From positions 62,001-126,000 of the forward strand of contig BNBP01000002.1 of assembly GCA_014656015.1 (NCBI GenBank): a stretch of 64,000 bases of DNA, written 5' to 3'. Positions 1-8,247 of this stretch are shown one piece after another (positions within the stretch are counted from its first letter, which is position 1; each line of letters opens with the position of its first letter). Source of the DNA: Streptomyces griseoaurantiacus. GTDB lineage: Bacteria; Actinomycetota; Actinomycetes; Streptomycetales; Streptomycetaceae. The position numbers and the translations under genes were made by a program. The notes beneath the pieces are model-generated. The model searched no databases. It saw only the letters and a program-made list of their open reading frames with translations, and had not been told where the DNA came from.

Positions 1-1263
1 CGTTTCACGACGCCGGAGGTCGAGCACCTCCTGGACGACTCGGGGGCCACCGTCCTCTTCGTACAGCGCGACTTCGCCGAGGCCGCGGAGGCGCTCACCA
101 CCTCGGCGACCGTACTGATCGCGGAGGAGGCCACCGGGGCGGGGGACGGCGCGGGCGCGCCGGTGACGGAGGGGGCCGGGGACCCGGTCGTGCAGTTCTA
201 CACCAGCGGCACCACCGGGGTCCCGAAGGGCGTGGTCCTCGCACACCGCAGCTTCTTCGCGGTCGCCGAGGCGCTCGCGGCGGCCGGCGAGGACTGGGTG
301 GACTTCCTGCCCGGCGACACCACGCTGGTCGGCGTGCCGTGCTGGCACGTCGGGGGCCTGTGGTGGGTGGTGCAGGCGCTGAACGCCGGCGCGACCGTGG
401 TCGTCATGCCGGCGCTGTCCGCCGCAGGCGTCCTCGCCCTGGTCCCCCGGCACGGTGTGACGACGATGTGCGCGCCTCCGGCCCTGCTGTCCCTGATCCT
501 GGACGAACCCGGCCGGCGGCCGGGGGCGTTGCGCACCCTACGGAAGATCGTCTACGGTGCGGCACCGATCTCGCAGACGCTGCTCCGGCGGTGCATCGAG
601 GAGATCGGCTGCGCGCTGGCGCAGATCTACGGGCTCACCGAGACCGGCAACACCGCGGTGTGCCTGCCGCCCGCCGAGCACTACCCGGGCAATCCGCTGC
701 TGCACGCCGCCGGCCGCCCCTACCCGGGCTTCGAGGTGAAGATCGTCGACCGGTCCGGCACCGCCCTGCCCCGGGGTGCCGCGGGCGAGGTCTGTCTGCG
801 GACACCTGCCCGCATGGTCGAGTACTGGGGCCGTCCGGAGGCGACCGCCGAGACGCTCCGGGACGGCTGGATCCACACCGGCGACGTCGGCCACCTGGAC
901 GAGGCGGGATACGTCCACCTGCGGGACCGGGTGAAGAACATGATCATCCGGGCCGGTGAGAACGTCTACCCCGCCGAGGTGGAGAACGCCCTGCACAGGT
1001 CGCCGGCGGTGGCCGACGCCGCCGTGATCGGCATACCCGACGACCGGTGGGGCGAGGCCGTCCTGGCCTGCGTCGTGCCGGCCCCGGGCCACCGGGTGTC
1101 GGCCCGGGAACTGCGGCTCTTCCTGAGGGAGCAACTGGCGGACTACAAGATCCCGACCCGGTTCGTGGCGGTCGAGGCCATCCCGCGCAACGGCGTCGGC
1201 AAGATCCTTCACCGGGAGCTGCGCGCCCCGTACTGGGAGGGCCGCGAGCGGCAGCTCAACTGA
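1..1263 (+). CDS. acyl-CoA synthetase / AMP-dependent ligase (5' end outside window)
   Basis: This is the C-terminal part of an ANL-superfamily adenylating enzyme, which activates a carboxylic acid to an acyl-AMP and usually then to a CoA thioester. The reading frame is open from base 1, so the start lies upstream. Visible motifs are the phosphate-binding loop YTSGTTGVPKG, YGLTETG, the hinge region GYVHLRDRVKNMIIRAGENV and the C-terminal GVGKILHREL with the catalytic lysine. The substrate cannot be read from sequence. The neighbouring convergent P450/ferredoxin pair and PaaX-type regulator suggest an aromatic or fatty acid substrate (inference). Confidence 0.93.
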   Translation, partial: RFTTPEVEHLLDDSGATVLFVQRDFAEAAEALTTSATVLIAEEATGAGDGAGAPVTEGAGDPVVQFYTSGTTGVPKGVVLAHRSFFAVAEALAAAGEDWVDFLPGDTTLVGVPCWHVGGLWWVVQALNAGATVVVMPALSAAGVLALVPRHGVTTMCAPPALLSLILDEPGRRPGALRTLRKIVYGAAPISQTLLRRCIEEIGCALAQIYGLTETGNTAVCLPPAEHYPGNPLLHAAGRPYPGFEVKIVDRSGTALPRGAAGEVCLRTPARMVEYWGRPEATAETLRDGWIHTGDVGHLDEAGYVHLRDRVKNMIIRAGENVYPAEVENALHRSPAVADAAVIGIPDDRWGEAVLACVVPAPGHRVSARELRLFLREQLADYKIPTRFVAVEAIPRNGVGKILHRELRAPYWEGRERQLN

Positions 1264-1305
1264 GGGCACGCCGGGCGGCGGACGGCCGCCCGGCGTCCGC
1301 CGTCC

Positions 1306-1539
1306 TCAGCCGTTCCCGCCCGGCGTGAAGGTGATCGCGTACCACGGGCAGGCGTCCGCGGCCCGCCGCAGCCCGGCGTGGTCCGCCGCGGCCAGGTCCA
1401 GCCCTTCGGCCGGCCATGCCCGGCGGTCCGCGAGCCGGAAGGCTCCCGGGGCGGCCTCCTGGCAGTGCCCGGTACCGCTGCACAGGCCGTGGTCCACCGA
1501 CAGGCGGGTGCCGTCCGCGCCCCGCAGGACGGCGCTCAC
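1306..1539 (-). CDS. [3Fe-4S]-type ferredoxin partner of the adjacent P450
   Basis: A 77-residue ferredoxin of the small actinobacterial type that passes electrons to cytochromes P450. The cluster-binding pattern is C20-x5-C26 and a later C64-P65; the usual fourth cysteine is absent, as in 3Fe-4S members. The GTG start overlaps the P450 stop (GTGA), so the two genes should be co-translated. No ferredoxin reductase is visible nearby, so reduction presumably depends on a reductase encoded elsewhere. Confidence 0.9.
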   Translation of the reverse strand: MSAVLRGADGTRLSVDHGLCSGTGHCQEAAPGAFRLADRRAWPAEGLDLAAADHAGLRRAADACPWYAITFTPGGNG

Positions 1540-2804
1540 CGGCCGGCCCCGGTCGAGACGGGGTCGAACACCATCGGCAGGGAGAGCCAGTTGCGGAAGA
1601 CCGGACCGGGTACCTGCGGGATCTCCGCGCCCGGTTCCAGCCGCAGTCCCGGCAGCCGCCGGTAGAGCGCGGCGAGGGACGTCTCCAGTTCGAGCCGGGC
1701 CAGGTTGACACCGATGCAGTGGTGGATGCCCCAGCCGAAGGTGAGGTGCGGCGGCAGTTCCTTCCAGTCGCGGTCGATGAGGAACTCGTCGGGGCGGTCG
1801 TAGACCTCGGGGTCGTGGTTGGCCGCGGCGGTGACCGTGAAGACCCTGTCCCCAGGGGTGAGCGGGTAGCCCTGGACGGTGGTCTCGCGGGCGCACCTGC
1901 GCCACAGGCCGAGGGCCGGGCCGTCGTACCGGAGGCCCTCCTCCACCAGGCTCGGGGTCAGCCCCTCGATGTCGGCGAGGTACTTCGCCTTCTGCTCCGG
2001 GTGGCGTTCGAGGGCGGCCACGGTGTTGGTGAGGGCCGCCGCCGAGGTGGTGTTGCCGGCCCGGATCATGGCGCGGATCAGCGAGGCCACCTCCAGTTCG
2101 GACAGCCGGTCGCCCTCGTCCTCGGCGAAACAGAGCCGGGTGATCAGGTCGTCGCTGTCCTCCCCCGCCGCCCGCCGCTCCCGGACCATCCCCGCCAACT
2201 GCGCCTGCCACTCGTCCAGTTCGGCGCGGTATCCCATGCCCTTGCCGTCCGCGGTACTCAGCTCCGTCAGGGTCGACAGGTACATGAAGCGTTCGCGGAG
2301 CTCTTCCGGCAGCCCGAGGAGCTCGGCGATGTGCCCCTCGCTGATCCGGCGGGAGTAGGCGGTGACCAGGTCGAACCCGGTACCCCGGGCGAGGATTCCG
2401 TCGAGCAGCCGTTCCGCGAGGCGCTCGCTGAACGGACGCATGTGCGCGATGCGGGAGGCCGACAGCGCCTTGACGAACAGTTTCCGCTGCCGGGTGTGGC
2501 GCGGCGGGTCGGCGGAGGGGAACACCTGCTGGTCCACGGGCAGCGGCTCGGTCAGCGGCCATAAGGTGCTGTAGGTGCCGGTGAACGCCTCGGCCACCTT
2601 GTTCATGACCTCCTTCACCCCGGCGTAACTGCTGATCTGCACCGCGTCCAGGTGCTCCGAATGTGCCACCGGGCAGCGGGAACGGTCCCGGGCGAGCTCT
2701 TCCCAGGGGAAATCGGCCTTGGCCGTGTACGGCTTGAACACGGGCACTGCGGGGCCGGCCTGGTCCGCGGCCCCTCGCGTGGCCTCGGGCGTCATCTCTG
2801 GCAT
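1536..2804 (-). CDS. cytochrome P450
   Basis: A 422-residue soluble bacterial P450 (class I monooxygenase). The heme loop is FGWGIHHCIG with thiolate C363, and the K-helix ExxR is E289-R292. The I-helix reads AGNTTS at 249-254: the threonine is kept, but the usual preceding Asp/Glu is Thr252, so the proton-relay pair is atypical. The ATG at 2804 follows an AAGGAG ribosome site. Codon 81 is TTA, the rare leucine codon read by bldA tRNA in Streptomyces, so expression may be developmentally limited. It is coupled to the downstream ferredoxin and diverges from the PaaX-type gene. The substrate is unknown. Confidence 0.95.
   Translation of the reverse strand: MPEMTPEATRGAADQAGPAVPVFKPYTAKADFPWEELARDRSRCPVAHSEHLDAVQISSYAGVKEVMNKVAEAFTGTYSTLWPLTEPLPVDQQVFPSADPPRHTRQRKLFVKALSASRIAHMRPFSERLAERLLDGILARGTGFDLVTAYSRRISEGHIAELLGLPEELRERFMYLSTLTELSTADGKGMGYRAELDEWQAQLAGMVRERRAAGEDSDDLITRLCFAEDEGDRLSELEVASLIRAMIRAGNTTSAAALTNTVAALERHPEQKAKYLADIEGLTPSLVEEGLRYDGPALGLWRRCARETTVQGYPLTPGDRVFTVTAAANHDPEVYDRPDEFLIDRDWKELPPHLTFGWGIHHCIGVNLARLELETSLAALYRRLPGLRLEPGAEIPQVPGPVFRNWLSLPMVFDPVSTGAGR
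2562..2564 (-). other. TTA leucine codon (bldA target) in the P450 gene
   Basis: The minus-strand codon 81 of the P450 gene is TTA, in the stretch encoding YSTLWPL. TTA is very rare in Streptomyces and its translation needs the bldA leucyl-tRNA (established). Dependence of this gene is inferred. Confidence 0.85.
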
Positions 2805-2966
2805 CTCGCGCGTCTCCTTGAGAGGGTTCCTGACCGTGTGTGACGACTGCGGTTCTCCCCGACGTCCGGGCCCCCAGGAGGCGCGCGCCCTCCGCGTTCC
2901 CCGCCTCGCGGGAGCGGTCGTCCGGCGCGCCGGGACGCCCCGCCGACCCCCCGCACTCTAGCGAGC

Positions 2967-2977
2967 GTGATCATCAC
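2967..2977. promoter_or_regulatory. candidate operator GTGATCATCAC (P450 side)
   Basis: A perfect 5+1+5 palindrome, GTGAT-C-ATCAC, lies in the divergent P450/PaaX intergenic region. It sits next to a possible minus-strand -10 TAGAGT (2960-2955). The core TGATCATC recurs at 3092-3099 over the PaaX-type gene start. Two copies of one core at the two divergent promoters suggest an operator for the PaaX-type protein (inference). Confidence 0.4.
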
Positions 2978-3086
2978 CCGTGGCGGATCGACGGAATACC
3001 GTCGCGCCGGGGCGTGGGACATATCCGCTGGTCAACGGGCATACCTCCGGAGCCGCAGGGAGGCGGGGGCGACGATCCGGACGATC

Positions 3087-3100
3087 TAAAATGATCATCG
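3087..3100 (+). promoter_or_regulatory. possible leaderless promoter of the PaaX-type gene, with second operator core
   Basis: TAAAAT at 3087-3092 looks like a -10 element and overlaps the ATG at 3091. Its predicted transcription start would fall at about 3099, on the in-frame GTG at 3100. No Shine-Dalgarno sequence lies near either codon and no convincing -35 is visible. The TGATCATC core at 3092-3099 overlaps the predicted start, as expected for autorepression. Confidence 0.35.
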
Positions 3101-4020
3101 TGCCCGAACAGCCCGCTGCCCCTCCCCCGCCCTCTCCCCACACCCCCCGTTCCCTCATCGTCACCTTCTACGGGGCGTACGGCCGGCACGTCCCCGGCCC
3201 GGTGCCGGTGGCCGAGCTGATCCGGCTGCTCGGCGCCCTCGGTGTCGACGCCCCGTCCGTGCGGTCCTCGGTGTCCCGGCTCAAACGGCGCGGGCTGCTC
3301 CTCCCCGCCCGCACCACGACCGGCGCCGCGGGCTACGCGCTCTCCCCCGAGGCGCGGCAACTGCTGCGGGACATGGACCACCGCGTGCACGCGGCGGGGA
3401 GCCCGGCGGACGAGGGCTGGGTGCTCGCGGTGTTCTCGGTGCCGGAGTCCGAACGCCAGAAGCGGCACCTGCTGCGCTCCCGACTGGCCGGGCTCGGCTT
3501 CGGCACGGCCTCACCCGGGGTGTGGATCGCCCCGGCCCGGCTGCACGAGGAGGCCCGGCGCACCCTGCGGCGGCTGGGCCTCGAGACCTACGTGGACCTC
3601 TTCCGCGGCGAGCACCTGGGCTTCGTGCCGACCGCCACGGCGGTGACCCGCTGGTGGGACCTGCCGGCGATAGCCCGGGAGCACGAGGCCTTCCTCGCCC
3701 GCCACGCCCCCGCGCTGCGGGCCTGGCAGGCCCGGCCGGACACCCCGGCCGAGGAGGCGTACCGCGACTATCTGCGCGCCCTGGACTCCTGGCGCCTCCT
3801 CCCCTACGCCGACCCGGGCCTGCCCTCCGCCCTCCTCCCACCCGACTGGCCCGGCGGCCGCGCGGCGGAGGTCTTCCACGCCCTGCGCACCCGACTCCGC
3901 GACGCGGGCGCCACCTTCGCGGGCGTGCCGCCGGCGAGTGGGGGCCCCGCCCCGGTGGGCGGGACCCCCGCGGCACGGGACGGCGGGAACGGGGAGGAGC
4001 CCGCCGGCGGTGAGGGCTGA
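3091..4020 (+). CDS. PaaX family transcriptional regulator
   Basis: About 309 residues. An N-terminal winged-helix segment ([15 protein letters not shown], then [14 protein letters not shown]) is followed by the PaaX central and C-terminal domains ([32 protein letters not shown]). PaaX proteins are acyl-CoA-responsive repressors, first known from phenylacetate catabolism. Divergent orientation to the P450 and the nearby acyl-CoA synthetase suggest that these are its targets, with an acyl-CoA as effector (inference). The start is ambiguous: ATG 3091 or GTG 3100, possibly leaderless. The tail after about residue 280 is Gly/Ala/Pro-rich. A weak hairpin (4019-4042) follows the stop. Confidence 0.88.
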   Translation: MIIVPEQPAAPPPPSPHTPRSLIVTFYGAYGRHVPGPVPVAELIRLLGALGVDAPSVRSSVSRLKRRGLLLPARTTTGAAGYALSPEARQLLRDMDHRVHAAGSPADEGWVLAVFSVPESERQKRHLLRSRLAGLGFGTASPGVWIAPARLHEEARRTLRRLGLETYVDLFRGEHLGFVPTATAVTRWWDLPAIAREHEAFLARHAPALRAWQARPDTPAEEAYRDYLRALDSWRLLPYADPGLPSALLPPDWPGGRAAEVFHALRTRLRDAGATFAGVPPASGGPAPVGGTPAARDGGNGEEPAGGEG

Positions 4021-4115
4021 CGGACGGCGGACACGGTCCGTCGCGCCCTGTGACGCCGCGCACCCTCCCCCGCCGTCCCGGGATGAAACCGGCGCCGACC
4101 GGTCAGGATGAAGGC

Positions 4116-5345
4116 ATGGGATTCCACGTCGACTCCGAGACCGGCCGGCTTCGCCGGGTCATCCTGCACCGGCCGGACCTCGAGCTGAAACGGCTCACGC
4201 CCAGCAACAAGGACGCCCTGCTGTTCGACGACGTCCTCTGGGTCCGCCGGGCCCGCGCGGAGCACGACGGGTTCGCCGACGTGCTGCGCGACCGGGGTGT
4301 CGCCGTGCACCTCTTCGGCGACCTCCTCGTCGACGTCCTGCGCATCCCCGCAGCCCGGACCCTCGTCCTGGACCGCGTCTTCGACGAGAAGGAGTACGGC
4401 CCCCTCGCCACCGACCACCTCAGGGACGCCTTCGCGGCGCTGCCCGCGCCCGACCTCGCCGAGGCGCTCGTCGGCGGGATGACCAAGCGGGAGTTCCTGG
4501 ACGGGCACCCGGAGCCCACCTCGGTCCGCTTCCACGTCATGGAGCTGGACGACTTCCTGTTGCGCCCGCTGCCCAACCACCTCTTCACCCGGGACACCTC
4601 CGCGTGGATCTACGACGGGGTCTCGATCAACGCCATGCGCCGGCCCGCCCGCCGCCGCGAGACGGTGCACTTCGAGGCGATCTACCGGCACCATCCGCTC
4701 TTCCGGGAGGCCGGCTTCCACATCTGGTCCGAGGGGCAGGCGGACTATCCCTCGACCATCGAGGGCGGTGACGTCCTCGTCCTCGGCAACGGCGCCGTCC
4801 TGATCGGCATGAGCGAGCGCACCACCCCGCAGGCCGTCGAGATGCTGGCGCACAAGCTGTTCGCCGCCGGGTCGGCGCGCAGCATCGTGGCGCTCGACCT
4901 GCCCAAGCGCCGCGCCTTCATGCACCTGGACACCGTGATGACGATGGTCGACGGGGACACGTTCACCCAGTACGCGGGCCTCGGCATGCTCCGCTCGTAC
5001 ACCATCGAACCCGGCGTCGGCGACAAGGAGCTGAAGGTCACCGACCATCCGCCGGAGCACATGCACCGGGCGATCGCGGCGGCGCTGGGGCTGAATGAGA
5101 TCCGGGTGCTGACGGCCACGCAGGACGTGCACGCCGCCGAGCGGGAGCAGTGGGACGACGGCTGCAACGTCCTCGCCGTCGAGCCGGGCGTGGTCGTCGC
5201 CTACGAGCGCAACGCCACCACCAACACGCATCTGCGCAAGCAGGGCATCGAGGTGATCGAGATCCCGGGCAGCGAGCTGGGCCGGGGCCGGGGCGGACCG
5301 CGCTGCATGAGCTGCCCGGTGGAGCGGGACGCGGTGCCGGACTGA
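4116..5345 (+). CDS. arcA: arginine deiminase
   Basis: 409 residues, normal for the family; converts L-arginine to citrulline and ammonia in the cytoplasm. Recognisable parts are [14 protein letters not shown] with D160, IEGGD with E216, HLDTVM with H270 and D272, and the C-terminal [11 protein letters not shown] carrying catalytic C397. The ATG at 4116 is preceded by AGGA (4105-4108); in-frame codons further upstream encode a non-homologous extension. Ornithine carbamoyltransferase and a permease follow, forming a partial arginine deiminase pathway. No carbamate kinase (arcC) is in the window. Confidence 0.95.
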   Translation: MGFHVDSETGRLRRVILHRPDLELKRLTPSNKDALLFDDVLWVRRARAEHDGFADVLRDRGVAVHLFGDLLVDVLRIPAARTLVLDRVFDEKEYGPLATDHLRDAFAALPAPDLAEALVGGMTKREFLDGHPEPTSVRFHVMELDDFLLRPLPNHLFTRDTSAWIYDGVSINAMRRPARRRETVHFEAIYRHHPLFREAGFHIWSEGQADYPSTIEGGDVLVLGNGAVLIGMSERTTPQAVEMLAHKLFAAGSARSIVALDLPKRRAFMHLDTVMTMVDGDTFTQYAGLGMLRSYTIEPGVGDKELKVTDHPPEHMHRAIAAALGLNEIRVLTATQDVHAAEREQWDDGCNVLAVEPGVVVAYERNATTNTHLRKQGIEVIEIPGSELGRGRGGPRCMSCPVERDAVPD

Positions 5346-5446
5346 GCGCGGCCCCGGTCCCCGAGGCGCCGAGGGCGCCGGGGCCGGCCCGGCCCTGCGC
5401 CGGCACCCGGCCAGGACCGGCGTCACCCCTTCCCCACCAGGCACCT

Positions 5447-5473
5447 GTATAGAAATGTGGAGCATCGTATAGA
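5447..5473 (+). promoter_or_regulatory. direct repeat GTATAGA, 20-bp spacing, upstream of OTC
   Basis: Two GTATAGA copies (5447-5453 and 5467-5473) lie in an unusually AT-rich patch about 80 bp before the carbamoyltransferase start. The 20-bp spacing puts them on one face of the helix. The second TATAGA could also act as a -10. An ArgR-type or other regulator site is possible, but the match to known ARG boxes is poor. Confidence 0.3.
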
Positions 5474-5546
5474 CTTCCATTCGTCCGTGCCGTTCGGCGT
5501 TGTCCGGCCCCCGCGGCCCACCCGCCCCCGTCCCCTGGAGCGCCCC

Positions 5547-6554
5547 ATGGCGACTGTCCCGACCGTCCTCGCCGGCCGCCACTTCCTCAAGGAGGTGGAC
5601 CTCACCGCCGAGGAGTTCCGCGGGCTTCTCGCCCTCGCCGCCGAGCTGAAGGCCGCGAAGAAGGCCGGGACCGAGACGCCGTACCTGCGCGGGAAGAACA
5701 TCGCGCTGGTCTTCGAGAAGACCTCCACCCGCACCCGCTGCGCCTTCGAGGTCGCCGCCGCGGACCAGGGTGCCGCCACCACCTACCTCGATCCGGTCGG
5801 CTCCCAGATCGGGCACAAGGAGTCCGTGAAGGACACCGCCCGGGTGCTCGGCCGCATGTTCGACGCGATCCAGTACCGGGGGCACGCGCAGACCGTCGTG
5901 GAGGAGCTGGCCGCCTTCGCCGGGGTGCCCGTCTACAACGGGCTCACCGACGAGTGGCACCCCACCCAGATGCTCGCCGACGTGCTCACCATGACCGAGC
6001 ACTGCGAGAAGCCGCTCACCGACATCGCCTACGCCTACCTCGGTGACGCCCGCAACAACATGGGCAATTCCTACCTCGTCACCGGCGCCCTGCTCGGCAT
6101 GGACGTGCGGATCGTGGCGCCGAACTCGCTGTGGCCCGAGGAGCCCGTCGTCCGGGCGGCGCGCGAGCTGGCCGAGGCGTCCGGGGCGCGGATCACGCTC
6201 ACCGAGGACGTGAAGGAGGGCGTCCGGGGCGCCGACTTCGTCGCCACCGACGTATGGGTGTCGATGGGCGAACCGAAGGAGACCTGGGACGAGCGGATCG
6301 CGCTGCTCGGCCCCTACGCGGTGACCATGGACGTGCTGCGGGCCTCGGGGAACGAGGACGTCAAGTTCCTGCACTGCCTGCCCGCCTTCCACGACCTCGG
6401 CACGGTCGTCGGCCGCGAGATCCACGAGCGGCACGGGCTGAGCGAGCTGGAGGTCACCGACGAGGTGTTCGAGTCCCCGCACTCGGTCGTCTTCGACGAG
6501 GCCGAGAACCGGATGCACACGATCAAGGCGGTCCTGGTCGCCACGCTCGCCTGA
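5547..6554 (+). CDS. ornithine carbamoyltransferase
   Basis: 335 residues. It interconverts ornithine plus carbamoyl phosphate with citrulline plus phosphate. The carbamoyl phosphate site STRTR is at residues 60-64, HPTQ at 138-141, the ornithine loop VSMGEP near 239 and HCLP at 276-279. The ATG at 5547 has TGGAG just upstream. Its place directly after arginine deiminase favours the catabolic role (arcB), but a shared anabolic role (argF) cannot be excluded from sequence. Confidence 0.94.
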   Translation: MATVPTVLAGRHFLKEVDLTAEEFRGLLALAAELKAAKKAGTETPYLRGKNIALVFEKTSTRTRCAFEVAAADQGAATTYLDPVGSQIGHKESVKDTARVLGRMFDAIQYRGHAQTVVEELAAFAGVPVYNGLTDEWHPTQMLADVLTMTEHCEKPLTDIAYAYLGDARNNMGNSYLVTGALLGMDVRIVAPNSLWPEEPVVRAARELAEASGARITLTEDVKEGVRGADFVATDVWVSMGEPKETWDERIALLGPYAVTMDVLRASGNEDVKFLHCLPAFHDLGTVVGREIHERHGLSELEVTDEVFESPHSVVFDEAENRMHTIKAVLVATLA

Positions 6555-6725
6555 GCGCGCGCACCCTCCCCGACCCCCTACGCTTCACCTCGTACGCTTT
6601 CGCACCACTTCGCACCAGCCCCGCACCGCCTCGCACCACCCGCGGACCCCGGAACCACCCCTTCCGTGATCCGCTCCGCGCGGCCCACCCCGCCGCGCCC
6701 GCACCAGCACAGAGAGCACCACCCC

Positions 6726-8138
6726 ATGCACACCTCGGCACCCCCCGCCAACCCGCTCCGCTTCAAGTCCCCCGCCCGACTGGTCGCCGAGGCCGGACAC
6801 GACCGCCAGGGGCACGGCCTGAAGCGGACGATGGGCCTCTTCCAGCTCATCTGCTTCGGCGTGGGGGCCATCGTCGGCACCGGCATCTTCGTCGGGCTCT
6901 CCGACTCCGTCGCCCAGGCCGGACCCGCCGTCGTCGTCTCGTTCATACTGGCCGCGCTGACCTGCGTGCTCACCGCGTTCTCCTTCGCCGAGCTGGGCGG
7001 CGCGATCCCGGTCGCCGGCTCCTCGTACTCCTTCGCCTACGCCGGGCTCGGCGAGGGCGCGGCCTTCCTCGTCGGCTGGTGCCTGCTCCTCGAGTACGGC
7101 GTCTCCGTCGCGGCGGTCGCGGTCGGCTGGAGCCAGTACGTCAACGAACTGCTGCACAGCCTCACCGGCCACCAGCTCCCGCACGTGCTGTCCGCCGGGC
7201 CCGCCGACGGCGGGGCGGTCAACCTGCCCGCCGTGCTCGTCATCGCCCTGGCCTGCGTGCTGCTCGTGCGCGGGGTGCGGGAGAGCGCGCGAGCGACGGC
7301 CGCGATGGCCCTCCTGAAGCTGGTGATCCTGCTGCTGTTCTGCGCCATCGGGTTCAGCGCCTTCCGCGCGGGCAACCTCCTCCCCTTCGCCCCCGACGGT
7401 CTCGGCGGCATCGGCGCGGGCACCACGGCCGCGTTCTTCTCGTACATCGGCTTCGACGCGATCACCACGGCCGGCGAGGAGGCCCGCGACCCGCGCCGCA
7501 GCATCCCGATCGCGATCCTCGTCTGCATCGGCCTGGTCACCGTGCTGTACTGCGCGGTCGCGGTCGCGGCGACCGGGGCGGTGGGCGGGGACCGGGTCGG
7601 CGGACGGCCCGCCGCGCTCTCGTACGTCGTGAACGAGGTGACCGGCTCCGCCGTCGGCGGCGGGATCATCGCCTTCGGGGCGGTCGTCGCCATCGCCTCG
7701 GTGGTGCTCGCGGTGCTGTACGGGCAGAGCCGCATCCTGATGTCCATGTCCCGGGACGGACTGGTGCCGGGGGTCTTCGCCCGGGTGTCCCCGCGGACCT
7801 CCACCCCGGTGGCGGGCACGCTGATCATCGGCGTCGTCTTCGCGGTGCCCGCGGCGTTCTGCTCGCTGGACGCGGTGGTGGGACTGTGCACGATCGGCAC
7901 CCTGGCGACGATGGCCGCGGTGAACGCGGCCCTGATGGTGCTGCGGCGGCGCGAGCCGGACCTGCCCCGCACCTTCCGGGTGCCGCTGTACCCGGTGCTG
8001 CCGCTGCTCGGCATCGGCTGCTGCGTCTACCTGATGTACGAGACGGGCTGGGCGGCCTGGGCCCAGTTCGCCGCCTTCCTGGCGGCCGGCTGCGCGCTCT
8101 ACGCGACCTACGGCCGCCGCCGCTCGCGCCTGTCCTGA
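6726..8138 (+). CDS. APC-superfamily amino acid permease (cationic amino acid type)
   Basis: 470 residues with about 12 hydrophobic segments. It begins with a short cytoplasmic tail and the conserved first helix GVGAIVGTGIFVG; FFSYIGFDAITTAGEEARDP is the typical consensus of the cationic amino acid transporter branch. It follows the arginine deiminase and carbamoyltransferase genes in the same direction, so arginine uptake or arginine/ornithine exchange is the likely role (inference). A strong hairpin terminator follows the stop. Confidence 0.88.
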   Translation: MHTSAPPANPLRFKSPARLVAEAGHDRQGHGLKRTMGLFQLICFGVGAIVGTGIFVGLSDSVAQAGPAVVVSFILAALTCVLTAFSFAELGGAIPVAGSSYSFAYAGLGEGAAFLVGWCLLLEYGVSVAAVAVGWSQYVNELLHSLTGHQLPHVLSAGPADGGAVNLPAVLVIALACVLLVRGVRESARATAAMALLKLVILLLFCAIGFSAFRAGNLLPFAPDGLGGIGAGTTAAFFSYIGFDAITTAGEEARDPRRSIPIAILVCIGLVTVLYCAVAVAATGAVGGDRVGGRPAALSYVVNEVTGSAVGGGIIAFGAVVAIASVVLAVLYGQSRILMSMSRDGLVPGVFARVSPRTSTPVAGTLIIGVVFAVPAAFCSLDAVVGLCTIGTLATMAAVNAALMVLRRREPDLPRTFRVPLYPVLPLLGIGCCVYLMYETGWAAWAQFAAFLAAGCALYATYGRRRSRLS

Positions 8139-8143
8139 GCACG

Positions 8144-8179
8144 GGAGGGCGGCCCCGCTTGCGCACGGGGCCGCCCTCC
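8144..8179 (+). terminator. intrinsic terminator after the permease gene
   Basis: A 14-bp perfect stem (GGAGGGCGGCCCCG, 8144-8157, pairing with 8166-8179) closes an 8-nt loop. It starts six bases after the permease stop. No U-tract follows, which is common for Streptomyces terminators. Confidence 0.8.
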
Positions 8180-8189
8180 TCGCCGTCTT

Positions 8190-8206
8190 CTTGCGTTCCA
8201 CGCAAG
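8190..8206. promoter_or_regulatory. candidate operator upstream of the MFS exporter
   Basis: CTTGCGT-TCC-ACGCAAG is a perfect 7-bp inverted repeat about 40 bp before the exporter start. A CGCAAG half site recurs at 8222-8227, and GCACGC/GCGTGC (8206-8233) forms a second, wider palindrome. This pattern fits a TetR- or MarR-type repressor site, but no regulator gene is adjacent. Confidence 0.45.
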
Positions 8207-8247
8207 CACGCATGCCGCTTCCGCAAGGCGTGCCTAGCGTCGGGGCC

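Noticed and set aside
3804..6518. 904-codon open frame on the minus strand opposite arginine deiminase and carbamoyltransferase
   Set aside because: It is an antisense shadow of two well-supported genes; its translation has no recognisable domain and reflects GC-rich third positions.
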